DNA of 22,100 bases, from contig JANXCK010000153.1 in NCBI GenBank assembly GCA_025060055.1, forward strand, positions 1 through 22,100, read 5' to 3'. The translations under genes were made by a program, and so were the position numbers. Below, piece after piece: positions 6,725-13,848 of the stretch. How positions within the stretch are numbered: position 1 is the first letter of the stretch; the number at the start of each line of letters is the position of its first letter. Under the pieces are notes generated by a model. The model made no database searches. It worked only from the letters and a program-made list of their open reading frames with translations, and was not told where the DNA came from. This DNA is from Fimbriimonadales bacterium (GTDB lineage Bacteria; Armatimonadota; Fimbriimonadia; Fimbriimonadales; GBS-DC).

Positions 6725-6907
6725 GTCGCCGTGGTGGAGGAAGGCATGACCGTTCAGCGAGCGCACTACTGCGGGCAACAACGCCGCAGCAGGCTGCGCC
6801 CCCTGCCTTGTGGGGATGCGGGCTTCCCTATGATGCAGCGTGCGTCCCGCGGCGGGAACCTCATCACGAGCTGCAGCAGTCAATCGAACCACAGAGGAGG
6901 AACCAGA
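6725..6907 (+). other. Long 5' leader (about 180 nt) of the prepilin-like gene
   Basis: Between the predicted transcription start and the prepilin ATG lie about 180 nt. The segment contains several short possible stems (for example CTGCGGG with AACGCCGCAG, and CCCCCTGCC near GGGGATGCGGG). An ATG at 6722, four bases after the -10, could start an eight-residue peptide MSPWWRKA. A longer in-frame extension of the prepilin from 6746 is open but lacks prepilin character. I recognise no known riboswitch class. The leader may be regulatory. Confidence 0.35.
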
Positions 6908-7786
6908 ATGCGAAGGGGCTTTACGCTGATCGAACTGCTGGTTGTGATTGCGATTATCGCCATTCTTGCCGCGATTCTTTTCCCTGTGTTCGCTCAGGCG
7001 CGCGAGGCAGCGCGTAAAACCAAGTGCCTCAACAACGGTAAAAACTGGGCACTGGCAATCCAGATGTACATCAACGACTACAGCGAGACCTTCCCATTCG
7101 CCATCTACGATACGGCGGTTGATAGCCAAGGGCGTCGCTGCCAGTTCACCATGATTAGCGCGACCTACCCATACGCGCGGAACAGAGACATTCTCGTCTG
7201 CCCGTCGGACGACGTACCGATGGACTTGCACGGCGGTATCTTAGCGCTTTCAGGCACGCTGCAAACACCTGGCGGCGAATGCACTCGTATCAGCAAACTG
7301 AGCTACATGTTCAACTTCGACCTTGCAATTCCAGGGCAACACATCCTAAACACCGAGTGGAACACCTGCCCACCCCGACGCAATCCTGTGAACTTGGCAG
7401 AGCTGAGGTTTCCTGTTGAGACGATTATGATGTTCGATGCGCATCTGATGATTCTGTTCAATGCGACTTGTGGCAGCGTGCTTCAGATGGACACTCTTGA
7501 GATACCAATTCAAGCGCGACACAATCAGATGGTGATGGCGAACTATGCCGATGGGCACTCTAAGGTGCTGAGGGTGCGTCGTGACCGTCCGAACTGTGTC
7601 TATCGGTACTTGACGGGCGACTCGCTGGCTTCGCTGCGCGATGCGCAGCCGTGGTGCTTGGGCGAGGGTCCATATCTGCGCCGTTGTGGTCGCAACGCGC
7701 CCGATCCGTGTGTGTTCCAAGTGCAGGGTCTGATTGATGAGGACGCGCAGGGCAAGTGTTATCGCCCGTCGCGCGAGTGTCCCTAA
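6908..7786 (+). CDS. Prepilin-type N-methylation protein (type II secretion G-like / DUF1559-like)
   Basis: The 292-residue product begins MRRGFTLIELLVVIAIIAILAAILFPVFAQAREAAR, a textbook type IV prepilin signal. Cleavage is expected between Gly4 and Phe5, Glu is at mature position 5, and a hydrophobic helix follows. The tail is that of pseudopilin-like surface proteins abundant in Armatimonadota and Planctomycetota: LNNGKNWALAIQMYINDYSETFP, a DILVCPSD segment and the late ANYADGHSKVL motif. Unusually for the group it has about ten cysteines, suggesting disulfides outside the membrane. The ATG follows a strong GAGGAGG (6894-6900). It shares a transcript with the DUF58 gene, which starts 3 bp after the stop. 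No secretion or pilus assembly genes are nearby, so its machinery is encoded elsewhere. Confidence 0.9.
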   Translation: MRRGFTLIELLVVIAIIAILAAILFPVFAQAREAARKTKCLNNGKNWALAIQMYINDYSETFPFAIYDTAVDSQGRRCQFTMISATYPYARNRDILVCPSDDVPMDLHGGILALSGTLQTPGGECTRISKLSYMFNFDLAIPGQHILNTEWNTCPPRRNPVNLAELRFPVETIMMFDAHLMILFNATCGSVLQMDTLEIPIQARHNQMVMANYADGHSKVLRVRRDRPNCVYRYLTGDSLASLRDAQPWCLGEGPYLRRCGRNAPDPCVFQVQGLIDEDAQGKCYRPSRECP

Positions 7787-7789
7787 GCG

Positions 7790-9100
7790 GTGACGCTCAC
7801 GCCGTTTGCGTGGGTTTTGCTGGGGCTGGGCGGGCTGGTGGCTTTTCTGAGCGCTGCCCGCCCCGAATGGCTGGGCTGGGTGCTGCTGATTGACCTGCTT
7901 GCGGTGCTGGCAATCACGGTAGACGCCTTCACTTTGCCACGCGCAGACGCCTTTCGCGTGCAGCGCAAGCACGAGCGGGTGCTGTCGCTCGGCACAGCAA
8001 ACCGAATTGAACTCCACTTGGAGCATGCACTGACCACGCCGCGGCGTGCCCGCCTGCGCGACGAACCGCCCCCGTTCTGCGACTATGATCGGCGCGAGTT
8101 CTCTGTGACGCTGCTGCCCAACCAGCCCACGCAGGTTGTGTACCACCTTACGCCGCGCTATCGGGGCGAGGCGCGCTTTGAAGATGTGTTCGTGCGCGTG
8201 GCAGGTCGGTTCGGCTTAGCCTTGCGCGATTACCGCTTGCCCGCCCGCGAAAGCGTGCCTGTGTACCCGAACCTGCTGCAGATGCGCGAGTATGACCTCT
8301 TGCGCCATCGTGGACGGCTGCAGCAGATGGGTTTCCGACAGCTGCGCCTGCGCGGACAAGGCACAGAGTTCGAATCGCTGCGCGAATATACCCCCGATGA
8401 CGAGTTCCGTAAAATCGACTGGAAGGCGACCGCGCGACGCGGCAAGCCCATCGTGCGCGACTATCAGACCGAGCGCAGCCAAAATGTGATTCTGATGCTG
8501 GATGCAGGGCGCAACATGCTGGCGGAGGTGGAAGGCAAGCGCAAGTTCGACGCGGTGTTGAACGCCGCGCTAATGCTCGCCTATGTTGCGGTGCAGATGG
8601 ACGACAAAGTGGGCGCGCTGGTGTTCTCCGACGAGATTGACCTGTTTAGCGTGCCACAGCGCGGTAGGACGCAGGTCGGCAAACTCGTGGAGGCGCTGCA
8701 CGCGGCGCAACCGCGCATGGTGGAACCCGACTACCTTTACGCGACGACCTACTTAGCCCGACGCTGGCGCAAACGCTCGCTCATAGCGCTGTTCACCGAC
8801 CTGATTGACCCCGATGCCTCGCGGATGGTGTTGCACGCGCTCGGAACGCTCACGCGCCAGCACCTGTGCGTGGCGATTACCGTATCTGACCCCCGTCTGC
8901 ACGCGTGGAGCCGACAGGTTCCAGAGAAGCCCCTCGAACTGTATCGGCGTGCCGTTGCCGTGCAGACACTTGCCGACCGCCTTGCCGCGATGCGCACGCT
9001 GGAACGGATGGGCATCCACTGCATCGATGCCGAGCCAGAGACGCTTGTCCCCGCGCTGGTGAACTACTATCTGCAGATGAAGGCACGCGGCGGGCTGTAG
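7790..9100 (+). CDS. DUF58 domain (von Willebrand A-like) membrane protein
   Basis: A 436-residue protein with two N-terminal membrane segments (about residues 7-22 and 26-46), then a beta-rich region, then the DUF58 core. The signature GTEFESLREYTPDDEFRKIDWKATARRGKPIVRDYQTE is clear and leads into a vWA-like fold. The metal-site position reads DAGRN instead of DxSxS, so a canonical MIDAS is lost. DUF58 proteins usually sit beside MoxR AAA ATPases and transglutaminase-like genes and are thought to help assemble or activate complexes. Neither neighbour is present here. Translation starts at a GTG 3 bp after the prepilin stop, which implies coupling. It converges on the glycosyltransferase, with only 14 bp between the two stops. 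Confidence 0.88.
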   Translation: MTLTPFAWVLLGLGGLVAFLSAARPEWLGWVLLIDLLAVLAITVDAFTLPRADAFRVQRKHERVLSLGTANRIELHLEHALTTPRRARLRDEPPPFCDYDRREFSVTLLPNQPTQVVYHLTPRYRGEARFEDVFVRVAGRFGLALRDYRLPARESVPVYPNLLQMREYDLLRHRGRLQQMGFRQLRLRGQGTEFESLREYTPDDEFRKIDWKATARRGKPIVRDYQTERSQNVILMLDAGRNMLAEVEGKRKFDAVLNAALMLAYVAVQMDDKVGALVFSDEIDLFSVPQRGRTQVGKLVEALHAAQPRMVEPDYLYATTYLARRWRKRSLIALFTDLIDPDASRMVLHALGTLTRQHLCVAITVSDPRLHAWSRQVPEKPLELYRRAVAVQTLADRLAAMRTLERMGIHCIDAEPETLVPALVNYYLQMKARGGL

Positions 9101-9114
9101 CAGACGCGCGTTGC

Positions 9115-10671
9115 TCATCTGCCATACCGAGGGGCAGTGAGGTAGAACCGCTTGCCGAACACCTGCGCTTCAGCCAACACGAACACCGCATCGCGCCGAG
9201 TAAACGCCGCGTCAGTTGTGAGGCAGTACGCCCCCTCTTGACGCATCCGCTGCATGGTAGCATCGGGGTTATCCGAAGTGGCATATCGCCCACCGCGATA
9301 GAACTGTACGCTCGGATAGCCAGGGTGTACGCGATACAGAATCAGCGTTCGGTAGGGAGGTGGCTTGAGCGCAAGGTCGCGCACAGGCTTCAGCGCAAGA
9401 CGGTCATAGCCCACGAGCGCGCCGTTCCAGCCAACAAGCAGCAACACAATCCCGACAGTGCGCGTCCACGGCGGCGCGGCGGGCTTGGCGAGCGCAAGCA
9501 CGGCAAGGGGCATACCCGCGGCGAGCGCAACCACCCAGACCGCGCTTTGCCAGAGCGGCGCATACAGCGCAATCGCCGCCCAAAAAGCCGCGCCCACTAC
9601 CAGCGCTAAACGGTTCCACCAACTGGCTCGGAGCGGATGGTGCGCAAGGGTGTCTTCGCACAGACGCGCCTGCACAATGCGTGCTCCTGCCAAAAGCGCA
9701 AGTGCGGGCAACATTGGAAAGATGTATGCGGGCAACTTGGTGAAGCTGAGCGTGAACAGCCCAAACACCAGCCATGCCCAACGGCGTAAGTAGAGGCGAA
9801 GCGCGTCATCCTCGCGTGCCCACAGCACCCCGACATAGCCTATCAGCGGCAACCCACCCGGCCACAGCACAACGACATAAAACAGCAGATAGAGTGCAGC
9901 GCCTCCAACGATGCCCAGAGCGTCGCCGCGTTGGAAGAGCGTCAGCACGGAGTGCGCCCTGTCGCCGCCCGCAAACCGCAGCAGGTTCTGCCGCACCACA
10001 AACTCGTTGAAAAACTCCGCCCCGTGCTGCCAGTATATGCCCACATACCATGGCAGGGCGGTAAGCAACGCTGCAAGCAGTGCCAGCAGCACCCAGCGGA
10101 AGCGCAAACCACGAGCGTGCAACAGCCTCGCGTTCCAAAGATACAGCAATCCCACCAGACCCAGCCCAACAGGTCCCTTAGTCAGCACCGCTAAGCCCAG
10201 CGCAACACCCCCCAGCGCGCTCCAGAGTACCCCACGCGCTTCCCACAGCGCAATCAGGGCGACTGTGAGCAAAAAAGTCAGCGTCATATCGGTAATCGCG
10301 AGCCGAGCGAGCATTAGGCTCAGCGGTGCAATAGCGAACAGCAACGCGCCCCAAGTGCCCGCGCCCTGCCCCAGACGCCGATTGCCCCACCAAGCAAGTA
10401 GCCCAATCGTCAGCCCGTACATCACCGCAGAAGGCAGGCGTACAGCAAACTCGTTCTCGCCGAATAAGCGCATGCTCAGCAGCATCAGCCAGTAGAGCAG
10501 AGGCGGTTTCTCGAACCACGGCTGACCCGTGAAGGTCGGCGTGCGCCAATCGCCCGACTGACGCATTTCCCACGCGACCGAGGCGTAGAAGCCCTCGTCT
10601 AAGTCGGTCAAGCCGAATGCTCGCAGGTCAATCAGCGCTGCAAGCACGCACAGCCACAGCAGCCAACGCAT
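9115..10671 (-). CDS. ArnT/PMT-like membrane glycosyltransferase (GT39/GT83 superfamily)
   Basis: A 518-residue polytopic membrane protein. The first periplasmic loop carries DLDEGFYASVAWEMRQSGDW with the Asp-Glu pair at residues 25-26 expected of the catalytic site. FEKPPLLYWL and FAVRLPSAV, both hallmarks of ArnT-like enzymes, follow. The central part alternates about ten hydrophobic helices, and a soluble C-terminal domain begins near residue 440. Such enzymes use polyprenyl-phosphate sugars to glycosylate lipid A, proteins or other envelope acceptors; the acceptor cannot be inferred here. The ATG at 10669-10671 starts MRWLLWL, directly ahead of the first helix. The best -10 upstream lies at the end of a palindromic repeat. 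It is monocistronic and converges on the DUF58 gene. Confidence 0.88.
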   Translation of the reverse strand: MRWLLWLCVLAALIDLRAFGLTDLDEGFYASVAWEMRQSGDWRTPTFTGQPWFEKPPLLYWLMLLSMRLFGENEFAVRLPSAVMYGLTIGLLAWWGNRRLGQGAGTWGALLFAIAPLSLMLARLAITDMTLTFLLTVALIALWEARGVLWSALGGVALGLAVLTKGPVGLGLVGLLYLWNARLLHARGLRFRWVLLALLAALLTALPWYVGIYWQHGAEFFNEFVVRQNLLRFAGGDRAHSVLTLFQRGDALGIVGGAALYLLFYVVVLWPGGLPLIGYVGVLWAREDDALRLYLRRWAWLVFGLFTLSFTKLPAYIFPMLPALALLAGARIVQARLCEDTLAHHPLRASWWNRLALVVGAAFWAAIALYAPLWQSAVWVVALAAGMPLAVLALAKPAAPPWTRTVGIVLLLVGWNGALVGYDRLALKPVRDLALKPPPYRTLILYRVHPGYPSVQFYRGGRYATSDNPDATMQRMRQEGAYCLTTDAAFTRRDAVFVLAEAQVFGKRFYLTAPRYGR

Positions 10672-10696
10672 CGAAGCACTCGCTATTCAAGGCGGT

Positions 10697-10704
10697 GTTG
10701 TACC
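10697..10704 (-). promoter_or_regulatory. Possible -10 (GGTACAAC) for the glycosyltransferase, formed by a repeat end
   Basis: On the minus strand GGTACAAC lies 25 nt before the start codon. It overlaps the terminus of the palindromic element at 10701-10814, whose outward end reads TTGGTA. It differs from the GGTAYAMT motif only at the last base. No -35 is evident. Confidence 0.35.
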
Positions 10705-10814
10705 AACGGCGTTTCACGCAACATCGTTCGTCAGCGAGACGCTGACGCGACGCGCGCTCCCCGTAGTGTCGGCGTCCCCGCCGACGACTGCACCACCTGA
10801 AACGCCGATTGGTA
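10701..10814. repeat. Palindromic element with TACCAA...GATTGGTA ends and double-hairpin core
   Basis: The element is 114 bp. The ends TACCAACGGCGTTTCA and TGAAACGCCGATTGGTA are near-perfect inverted repeats. Inside are the hairpins GTCAGCGAGACGCTGAC and GTCGGCGTCCCCGCCGAC. It has the same architecture as 12566-12681. It carries no coding capacity and resembles a MITE-like or REP-like element. Confidence 0.8.
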
Positions 10815-10839
10815 AGTGCCCCAAAGGTTAAATCGTCCC
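10812..10839 (+). repeat. Half copy of the AAATCGTCCC palindrome
   Basis: GTAAGTGCCCCAAAGG followed by TTAAATCGTCCC is one arm of the element seen complete at 10917-10967. It abuts the end of the preceding palindromic element, the same junction that is found at the right end of the 5176-5570 composite. Confidence 0.65.
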
Positions 10840-10847
10840 TTTTCTGC

Positions 10848-10910
10848 GGGGCGGGTTAGGAACCCGCCCCTACCCAAAACGCCCTGTAGGGGCGCGTTTT
10901 CAACGCGCCC
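10848..10910. repeat. Pair of perfect short-loop hairpins
   Basis: GGGGCGGGTT-AGG-AACCCGCCCC (10848-10870) has a 10-bp stem. GGGCGCGTT-TTC-AACGCGCCC (10890-10910) has a 9-bp stem. Both have three-base loops. Neither is followed by a T-tract, so neither is a classical terminator. Confidence 0.75.
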
Positions 10911-10916
10911 AAAACA

Positions 10917-10967
10917 GGACGATTTCATATTTGAGGGACATAAGCGCCTCCAAGATTAAATCGTCCC
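10917..10967. repeat. Full AAATCGTCCC palindrome, copy 2
   Basis: GGACGATTTCATATTTGAGG is followed by ACATAAGCG and CCTCCAAGATTAAATCGTCC. The imperfect inverted repeat spans about 50 bp and corresponds to the copies at 2709-2761 and 11046-11096. Confidence 0.75.
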
Positions 10968-10987
10968 CAGACGCACGGGAAGAGCCA

Positions 10988-11039
10988 GGTACGACGGCGT
11001 TCCCGCCGTCGTCCGTGATGGCGAGGACGCCATCGTACC
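10988..11039. repeat. Cruciform-like repeat with GGTACGA(C/T)GGCG arms
   Basis: The outer arms GGTACGACGGCG and CGCCATCGTACC enclose two smaller stems, ACGACGGCG/CGCCGTCGT and GATGGCG/CGCCATC. A reduced, perfectly palindromic relative occurs at 14951-14978 downstream of rplL. Confidence 0.7.
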
Positions 11040-11045
11040 AATTGA

Positions 11046-11096
11046 GGGACGATTTCACATCTGAGGATATGTGCCCCTCAAAGGTTGAATCGTCCC
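11046..11096. repeat. Full AAATCGTCCC palindrome, copy 3
   Basis: GGGACGATTTCACATCTGAGG, ATATGTGC and CCTCAAAGGTTGAATCGTCCC form an imperfect 51-bp inverted repeat. Together with copy 2 it brackets the GGTACGA cruciform. Confidence 0.75.
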
Positions 11097-11114
11097 AAAA
11101 CTTTGCAGGGCACA

Positions 11115-11211
11115 GGTGATGCGACAGCGCGAACGCCCTCGCGGACGGCAAGAATGCCGTCGCACCAAATAATGTCCGTGCCACGATGTGGCTTGGGCGT
11201 CTCGCCCAAGC
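11115..11211. repeat. Further hairpin modules upstream of the serS 3' end
   Basis: At 11115-11166 the arms GGTGATGCGAC and GTCGCACC enclose GACGGCA-AGAA-TGCCGTC. At 11191-11211 lies GCTTGGGCG-TCT-CGCCCAAGC, the same stem type as in the 1175-1812 array. The second stem ends 22 bp beyond the serS stop and could mark the 3' end of that message. Together with the entries before it, this accounts for nearly all of the 561-bp gap 10672-11232. Confidence 0.65.
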
Positions 11212-11232
11212 AGAGTTGAGGAAGACTGCCTC

Positions 11233-12522
11233 TCAACGCGATTGTTGAGGTCTGATCACGCTTACGCCGTCCATGTAGGGGCGCAGTGCATCTGGGATCA
11301 CCACGCTGCCATCTTCCTGCTGATAGTTCTCCAAGAGAGCTGCCATCAGGCGGGGTGTGGCGACGCCCGAAGCGTTCAGCGTATGCACAAATTCGGGCTT
11401 GGCAGTCGGCTCAGGGCGATACCGAATGTTCGCCCGACGCGCCTGGAACGCCTCGAAGTTGCTACAGGACGACACCTCCAGCCACATCTGCACACCAGGC
11501 GACCAGACCTCCAAGTCATAGCACTTCGCTGCCGCGAAACCCAAATCGCCCGTGCAAAGCAGCATAATGCGATAGGGCAGCTCCAGCCGCTGCAGCACAC
11601 GCTCGGCGTCGCGCAGCAGTTTCTCGTGTTCGTCGTAGGAGGTTTCGGGCGTGGTGAACTTGACCAGTTCCACCTTGTTGAACTGGTGGAGGCGCAGCAG
11701 CCCGCGCGTGAGCCTGCCCGCCGCGCCCGCCTCGCGCCGAAAGCACGGCGAGTACGCCACCAAGTAAATGGGCAGCTGCTCCGCGCTCAGAATCTCCTCA
11801 CGGTACAGGTTCGTCACGGGCACTTCGGCAGTCGGGATGAGATATAGCGGGTCGTCGGCACAGCGATACATCTCCTCCTCGAACTTGGGTAGCTGTCCCG
11901 TGCCCACCATCACTTCGGGGCGTACCAGAAACGGCGGGAAAATCTCGGTGTAGCCGTGTTCGCGTGTGTGCAAATCCAGCATGAAGTTGATGAGTGCGCG
12001 TTCCAGGCGTGCGCCCAAGCCCGTGTAGAAGTGGAACCCGCTGCCGCCGACCTTTGCGCCGCGCTCGAAATCGATAAGCCCCAGCAACTCGGCGAGTTCC
12101 CAGTGGGGTTTCGGCTCGAAATGCATCGGGTGGGGCTGCCCGCCCCGACGCACCTCCACATTTTCGCTCGCGTCGGCGCCGCGGGGGGTTGTGGCGTGCG
12201 GAATATTCGGCAACAGCAGCAGTTTCGCCTCGCGCTCTTGTTCGGCAACGCGCTTCTCGTGTTCCAACTGCTCGATCTGGGCTTTGAGGGTGCGCAGTTG
12301 CGCCAAGAGCGGTTCGGTGTCCTCGCCCGCTTTCTTGCGCAGGGGGATTTCTTTGGAGATGCGATTTTGCTCGGCGGTCAGCGTTTCCACTTGGGTGGTC
12401 AGTTCGCGCCAGCGGGCATCGACGGCGAGCCACGCCTCGAGCAAGTCGGTGTCATACCCGCGCATCTGAAGGGCTTCCCGCATGCGCTCAGGTTCACTGC
12501 GCAGCAGTCGGTAGTCCAGCAT
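11233..12522 (-). CDS. serS: Seryl-tRNA synthetase
   Basis: Class II synthetase that charges tRNA-Ser and tRNA-Sec. The 429-residue product starts MLDYRLLRSEPERMREALQMRG, the canonical SerRS N-terminus. The long two-helix coiled-coil arm (about residues 25-105, rich in Leu, Glu, Arg and Lys) follows. Motif 1 lies around YTEIFPPFLVRPEVM, then the TAEVP signature. Motif 2 reads FRREAGAAGRLTRGLLRLHQFNKVELVKF and motif 3 LNASGVATPRLMAALLENYQ. An upstream in-frame start at 12561 was rejected: it adds 13 non-homologous residues across the -10. The ATG at 12520-12522 lies 7 nt after TACAAT with no Shine-Dalgarno sequence, so the message is probably leaderless. Length and motifs are normal. Confidence 0.96.
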   Translation of the reverse strand: MLDYRLLRSEPERMREALQMRGYDTDLLEAWLAVDARWRELTTQVETLTAEQNRISKEIPLRKKAGEDTEPLLAQLRTLKAQIEQLEHEKRVAEQEREAKLLLLPNIPHATTPRGADASENVEVRRGGQPHPMHFEPKPHWELAELLGLIDFERGAKVGGSGFHFYTGLGARLERALINFMLDLHTREHGYTEIFPPFLVRPEVMVGTGQLPKFEEEMYRCADDPLYLIPTAEVPVTNLYREEILSAEQLPIYLVAYSPCFRREAGAAGRLTRGLLRLHQFNKVELVKFTTPETSYDEHEKLLRDAERVLQRLELPYRIMLLCTGDLGFAAAKCYDLEVWSPGVQMWLEVSSCSNFEAFQARRANIRYRPEPTAKPEFVHTLNASGVATPRLMAALLENYQQEDGSVVIPDALRPYMDGVSVIRPQQSR

Positions 12523-12529
12523 AGTCGCA

Positions 12530-12558
12530 ATTGTACCGAAAGCGGCGGTTCCCGCCAA
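12530..12558 (-). promoter_or_regulatory. serS promoter (TTGGCG - 17 bp - TACAAT), leaderless spacing
   Basis: On the minus strand TTGGCG (12553-12558) and TACAAT (12530-12535) are separated by 17 bp, and the -10 is preceded by GG. Only 7 nt separate the -10 from the start codon, which places the predicted transcription start on the A of the ATG. Confidence 0.65.
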
Positions 12559-12565
12559 CAAGTTA

Positions 12566-12681
12566 TACCAATCGGTGTTTCATGCGACACAGTTCGTCAG
12601 CGAGACGCTGACGCTACGCAGGCATATTCGTAGCGTCGGCGTCCTCGCCGACGACTGCGCTACTTGAAACCCCGATTGGTA
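12566..12681. repeat. Palindromic element with TACCAAT...ATTGGTA ends and double-hairpin core
   Basis: The element is 116 bp, bounded by TACCAATCGGTGTTTCA and TTGAAACCCCGATTGGTA. It encloses CGTCAGCGAGACGCTGACG and GTCGGCGTCCTCGCCGAC. It is the clearest copy of this family in the window and lies just upstream of the serS promoter. Confidence 0.85.
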
Positions 12682-12704
12682 TTAGGGGTTCTCATTTAGG
12701 AGTA

Positions 12705-12824
12705 GACGGCTGAAGCCGTTGCTGGGCAGACCAAGCCGACCTGCGTCGGCTTATAGCCCGCGCAGGCGGGCTTCGGGGGTGGGGGTGCGACTTCAGTCGC
12801 AGAAGATTTTTGAAGCGCAGCTTC
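12705..12824. repeat. Run of five hairpins (GACGGCTGAAGCCG / AGCCCGC...GCGGGCT family)
   Basis: Successive stems are ACGGC/GCCGT (12705-12719), AAGCCGAC-CTGC-GTCGGCTT (12733-12752), AGCCCGC/GCGGGCT (12755-12772), GCGACTTCAGTCGC (12787-12800) and GAAGC-GCA-GCTTC (12812-12824). The first three recur in the same order at 17768-17830. With the previous element they fill the 314-bp gap between serS and the CofE-like gene and follow the latter's stop, so they may also help end its transcript. Confidence 0.7.
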
Positions 12825-12836
12825 TAATACACGCTC

Positions 12837-13541
12837 TCAAGCTGTCTCCAAGTCGACAGGGCGCAGGATGCAGATGGGCGTCTGCTGGGCGCCCTGCCCT
12901 AACGGGTTGTCGGCGAAGAGCGCAACGATCAGTGCGCTATCTACCTCACGGCTTTTGCCCAGCACCACCACGCCCAAGTCGTTGGCGTCGACAATAGCAA
13001 CAGGCACGCCCAACCGCTCCGAGAGCAATTCGCAAACCGCGTTCGGGCGTTCAGGGGCAAGGCACGCATATTGGTTGTAGGGCGGCAGCGTGTAGGGGGT
13101 AGGTCCGTCAATGGCGGCGACCCTGCGTCCCGCGATTCGGTAGAACAGCCCGCGAATGCCCAGCGGGCGCGTACACGCTGCAACAGCCGCCGCGATGAGA
13201 ATCCGCGCTATGCCCGCTTCGCGCAGCGCCAGCTCCATCGTCACAGGGCTGCCGATACCAATACCTGCGGGCGTGCGGGTCACGAACCGACTAAGCCAGT
13301 GCGCCAGCGGGCGCGGCTGGATGCTCTCCACAGGATAGGCGCGCCCTTGACAGATGGCGACCACTTTCTCCGCAAGCACCACGATGTCGCCCGCTTGCAC
13401 GCGCGGGCGTACATACTGCTCCAGAAGATGTTCAAGGCTCTCGGAGGGCATCACGACATGCGTGCGGATTGGGCAACGCGCCCAAGTGCGCCCCTGATAG
13501 GTTCGGTATAGCTCCTTGCCTGGGTTCGGTTGGCACTCCAT
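12837..13541 (-). CDS. Coenzyme F420-0:L-glutamate ligase-like protein (CofE family)
   Basis: A 234-residue protein of the F420_ligase fold (CofE; Pfam PF01996). Recognisable blocks are PIRTHVVMPSESLEHLLEQYV, GDIVVLAEKVVAICQGRAYPV (the family's start, with a Glu-Lys-Val core), a central RGLFYRIAGRRVAAIDGPTPYTLPPYN, and VAIVDANDLGVVVLG. True CofE adds glutamate to F420-0 using GTP. Many Chloroflexota and Deinococcota carry this subtype without an obvious F420 pathway, and no cofC, cofD, cofG or cofH gene is in the window, so the substrate is uncertain. ATG 13541 gives the family N-terminus plus about 25 residues and has no strong ribosome site. An ATG at 13563 is out of frame. The gene is divergent from rplJ. 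Confidence 0.75.
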   Translation of the reverse strand: MECQPNPGKELYRTYQGRTWARCPIRTHVVMPSESLEHLLEQYVRPRVQAGDIVVLAEKVVAICQGRAYPVESIQPRPLAHWLSRFVTRTPAGIGIGSPVTMELALREAGIARILIAAAVAACTRPLGIRGLFYRIAGRRVAAIDGPTPYTLPPYNQYACLAPERPNAVCELLSERLGVPVAIVDANDLGVVVLGKSREVDSALIVALFADNPLGQGAQQTPICILRPVDLETA

Positions 13542-13578
13542 AGCGACCCGTGCCCGCGTTCATGCGCGAGCCACTTGC

Positions 13579-13586
13579 AGTATACC
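13579..13586 (-). promoter_or_regulatory. Extended -10 (GGTATACT) for the CofE-like gene
   Basis: GGTATACT on the minus strand ends 37 nt before the ATG at 13541. A run of nine A on the same strand (complement of the T-run around 13602-13610) sits near the -35/UP position. A conventional -35 hexamer is not seen. Confidence 0.5.
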
Positions 13587-13629
13587 TGCTTGCAGACACG
13601 GTTTTTTTTTCGAACACCCTCTGTCCCCC

Positions 13630-13659
13630 TTGACACCGACCACCCCGCTCAGGTATACT
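13630..13659 (+). promoter_or_regulatory. Strong sigma-70 promoter of rplJ-rplL (TTGACA - 18 bp - TATACT)
   Basis: TTGACA at 13630-13635 and TATACT at 13654-13659, spaced by 18 bp, with GG before the -10. It is the only perfect -35 found in the window and fits a highly expressed ribosomal operon. Predicted transcription starts at about 13666, just ahead of the L10 leader. Confidence 0.85.
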
Positions 13660-13670
13660 TCCTGTGCCAT

Positions 13671-13737
13671 ACCGCAGACAGCAGGCGTCCCGAAGGGGAC
13701 ATAATCCGCACGGCGGTCTCGCCTGCCGAGGAAGGCG
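13671..13737 (+). ncRNA. Ribosomal protein L10 leader (autoregulatory mRNA structure)
   Basis: The segment ACCGCAGACAGCAGGCG, followed about 30 nt later by CGCCTGCCGAGGAAGG, matches the conserved two-part core of the bacterial L10 leader (CCG-AGACAG-AGG...CCU-CCGAGG). Within it, CAGGCG pairs with CGCCTG. In characterised bacteria L10, or the L10-L12 complex, binds this structure and represses its own operon. Its position between the promoter and rplJ is as expected. A 21-nt stem (13786-13806) and a terminator lie downstream in the same leader. Confidence 0.85.
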
Positions 13738-13785
13738 CACAGAACGGATACGCATAGCGCGGTCGCTTTGACTGCGTGCCAGCAC

Positions 13786-13806
13786 GCTTGGGCGGTTTGC
13801 CCAAGC
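13786..13806. repeat. GCTTGGGC/GCCCAAGC hairpin inside the L10 leader
   Basis: A perfect 8-bp stem with a 5-nt loop. It has the same stem sequence as the hairpin at 11191-11211 and the TTGGGCG stems of the 1175-1812 array. It lies between the L10-binding core and the attenuator, where it could be a bystander repeat or part of the switch. Confidence 0.6.
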
Positions 13807-13816
13807 CACACAGAGT

Positions 13817-13848
13817 GCGAGCCTGCTGCGGCGTGGCTCGCGTTTTTG
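13817..13848 (+). terminator. Intrinsic terminator/attenuator in the rplJ leader
   Basis: GCGAGCC (13817-13823) pairs with GGCTCGC (13835-13841) around an 11-nt loop and is followed by GTTTTTGCTTT. This is a classical Rho-independent terminator located before the rplJ ribosome site, so it most likely attenuates rather than ends the operon, in response to the upstream L10 leader. Confidence 0.8.

Noticed and set aside
6707..6907. N-terminal extension of the prepilin-like protein
   Set aside because: The frame is open, but the prepilin signal must be at the N-terminus and a strong GAGGAGG ribosome site precedes the ATG at 6908.
8905..9609. A 234-residue plus-strand ORF overlapping the DUF58 3' end and the glycosyltransferase
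   Set aside because: It is antisense to a well-supported glycosyltransferase, has Arg/Pro-rich shadow composition, and shows no motif or ribosome site.
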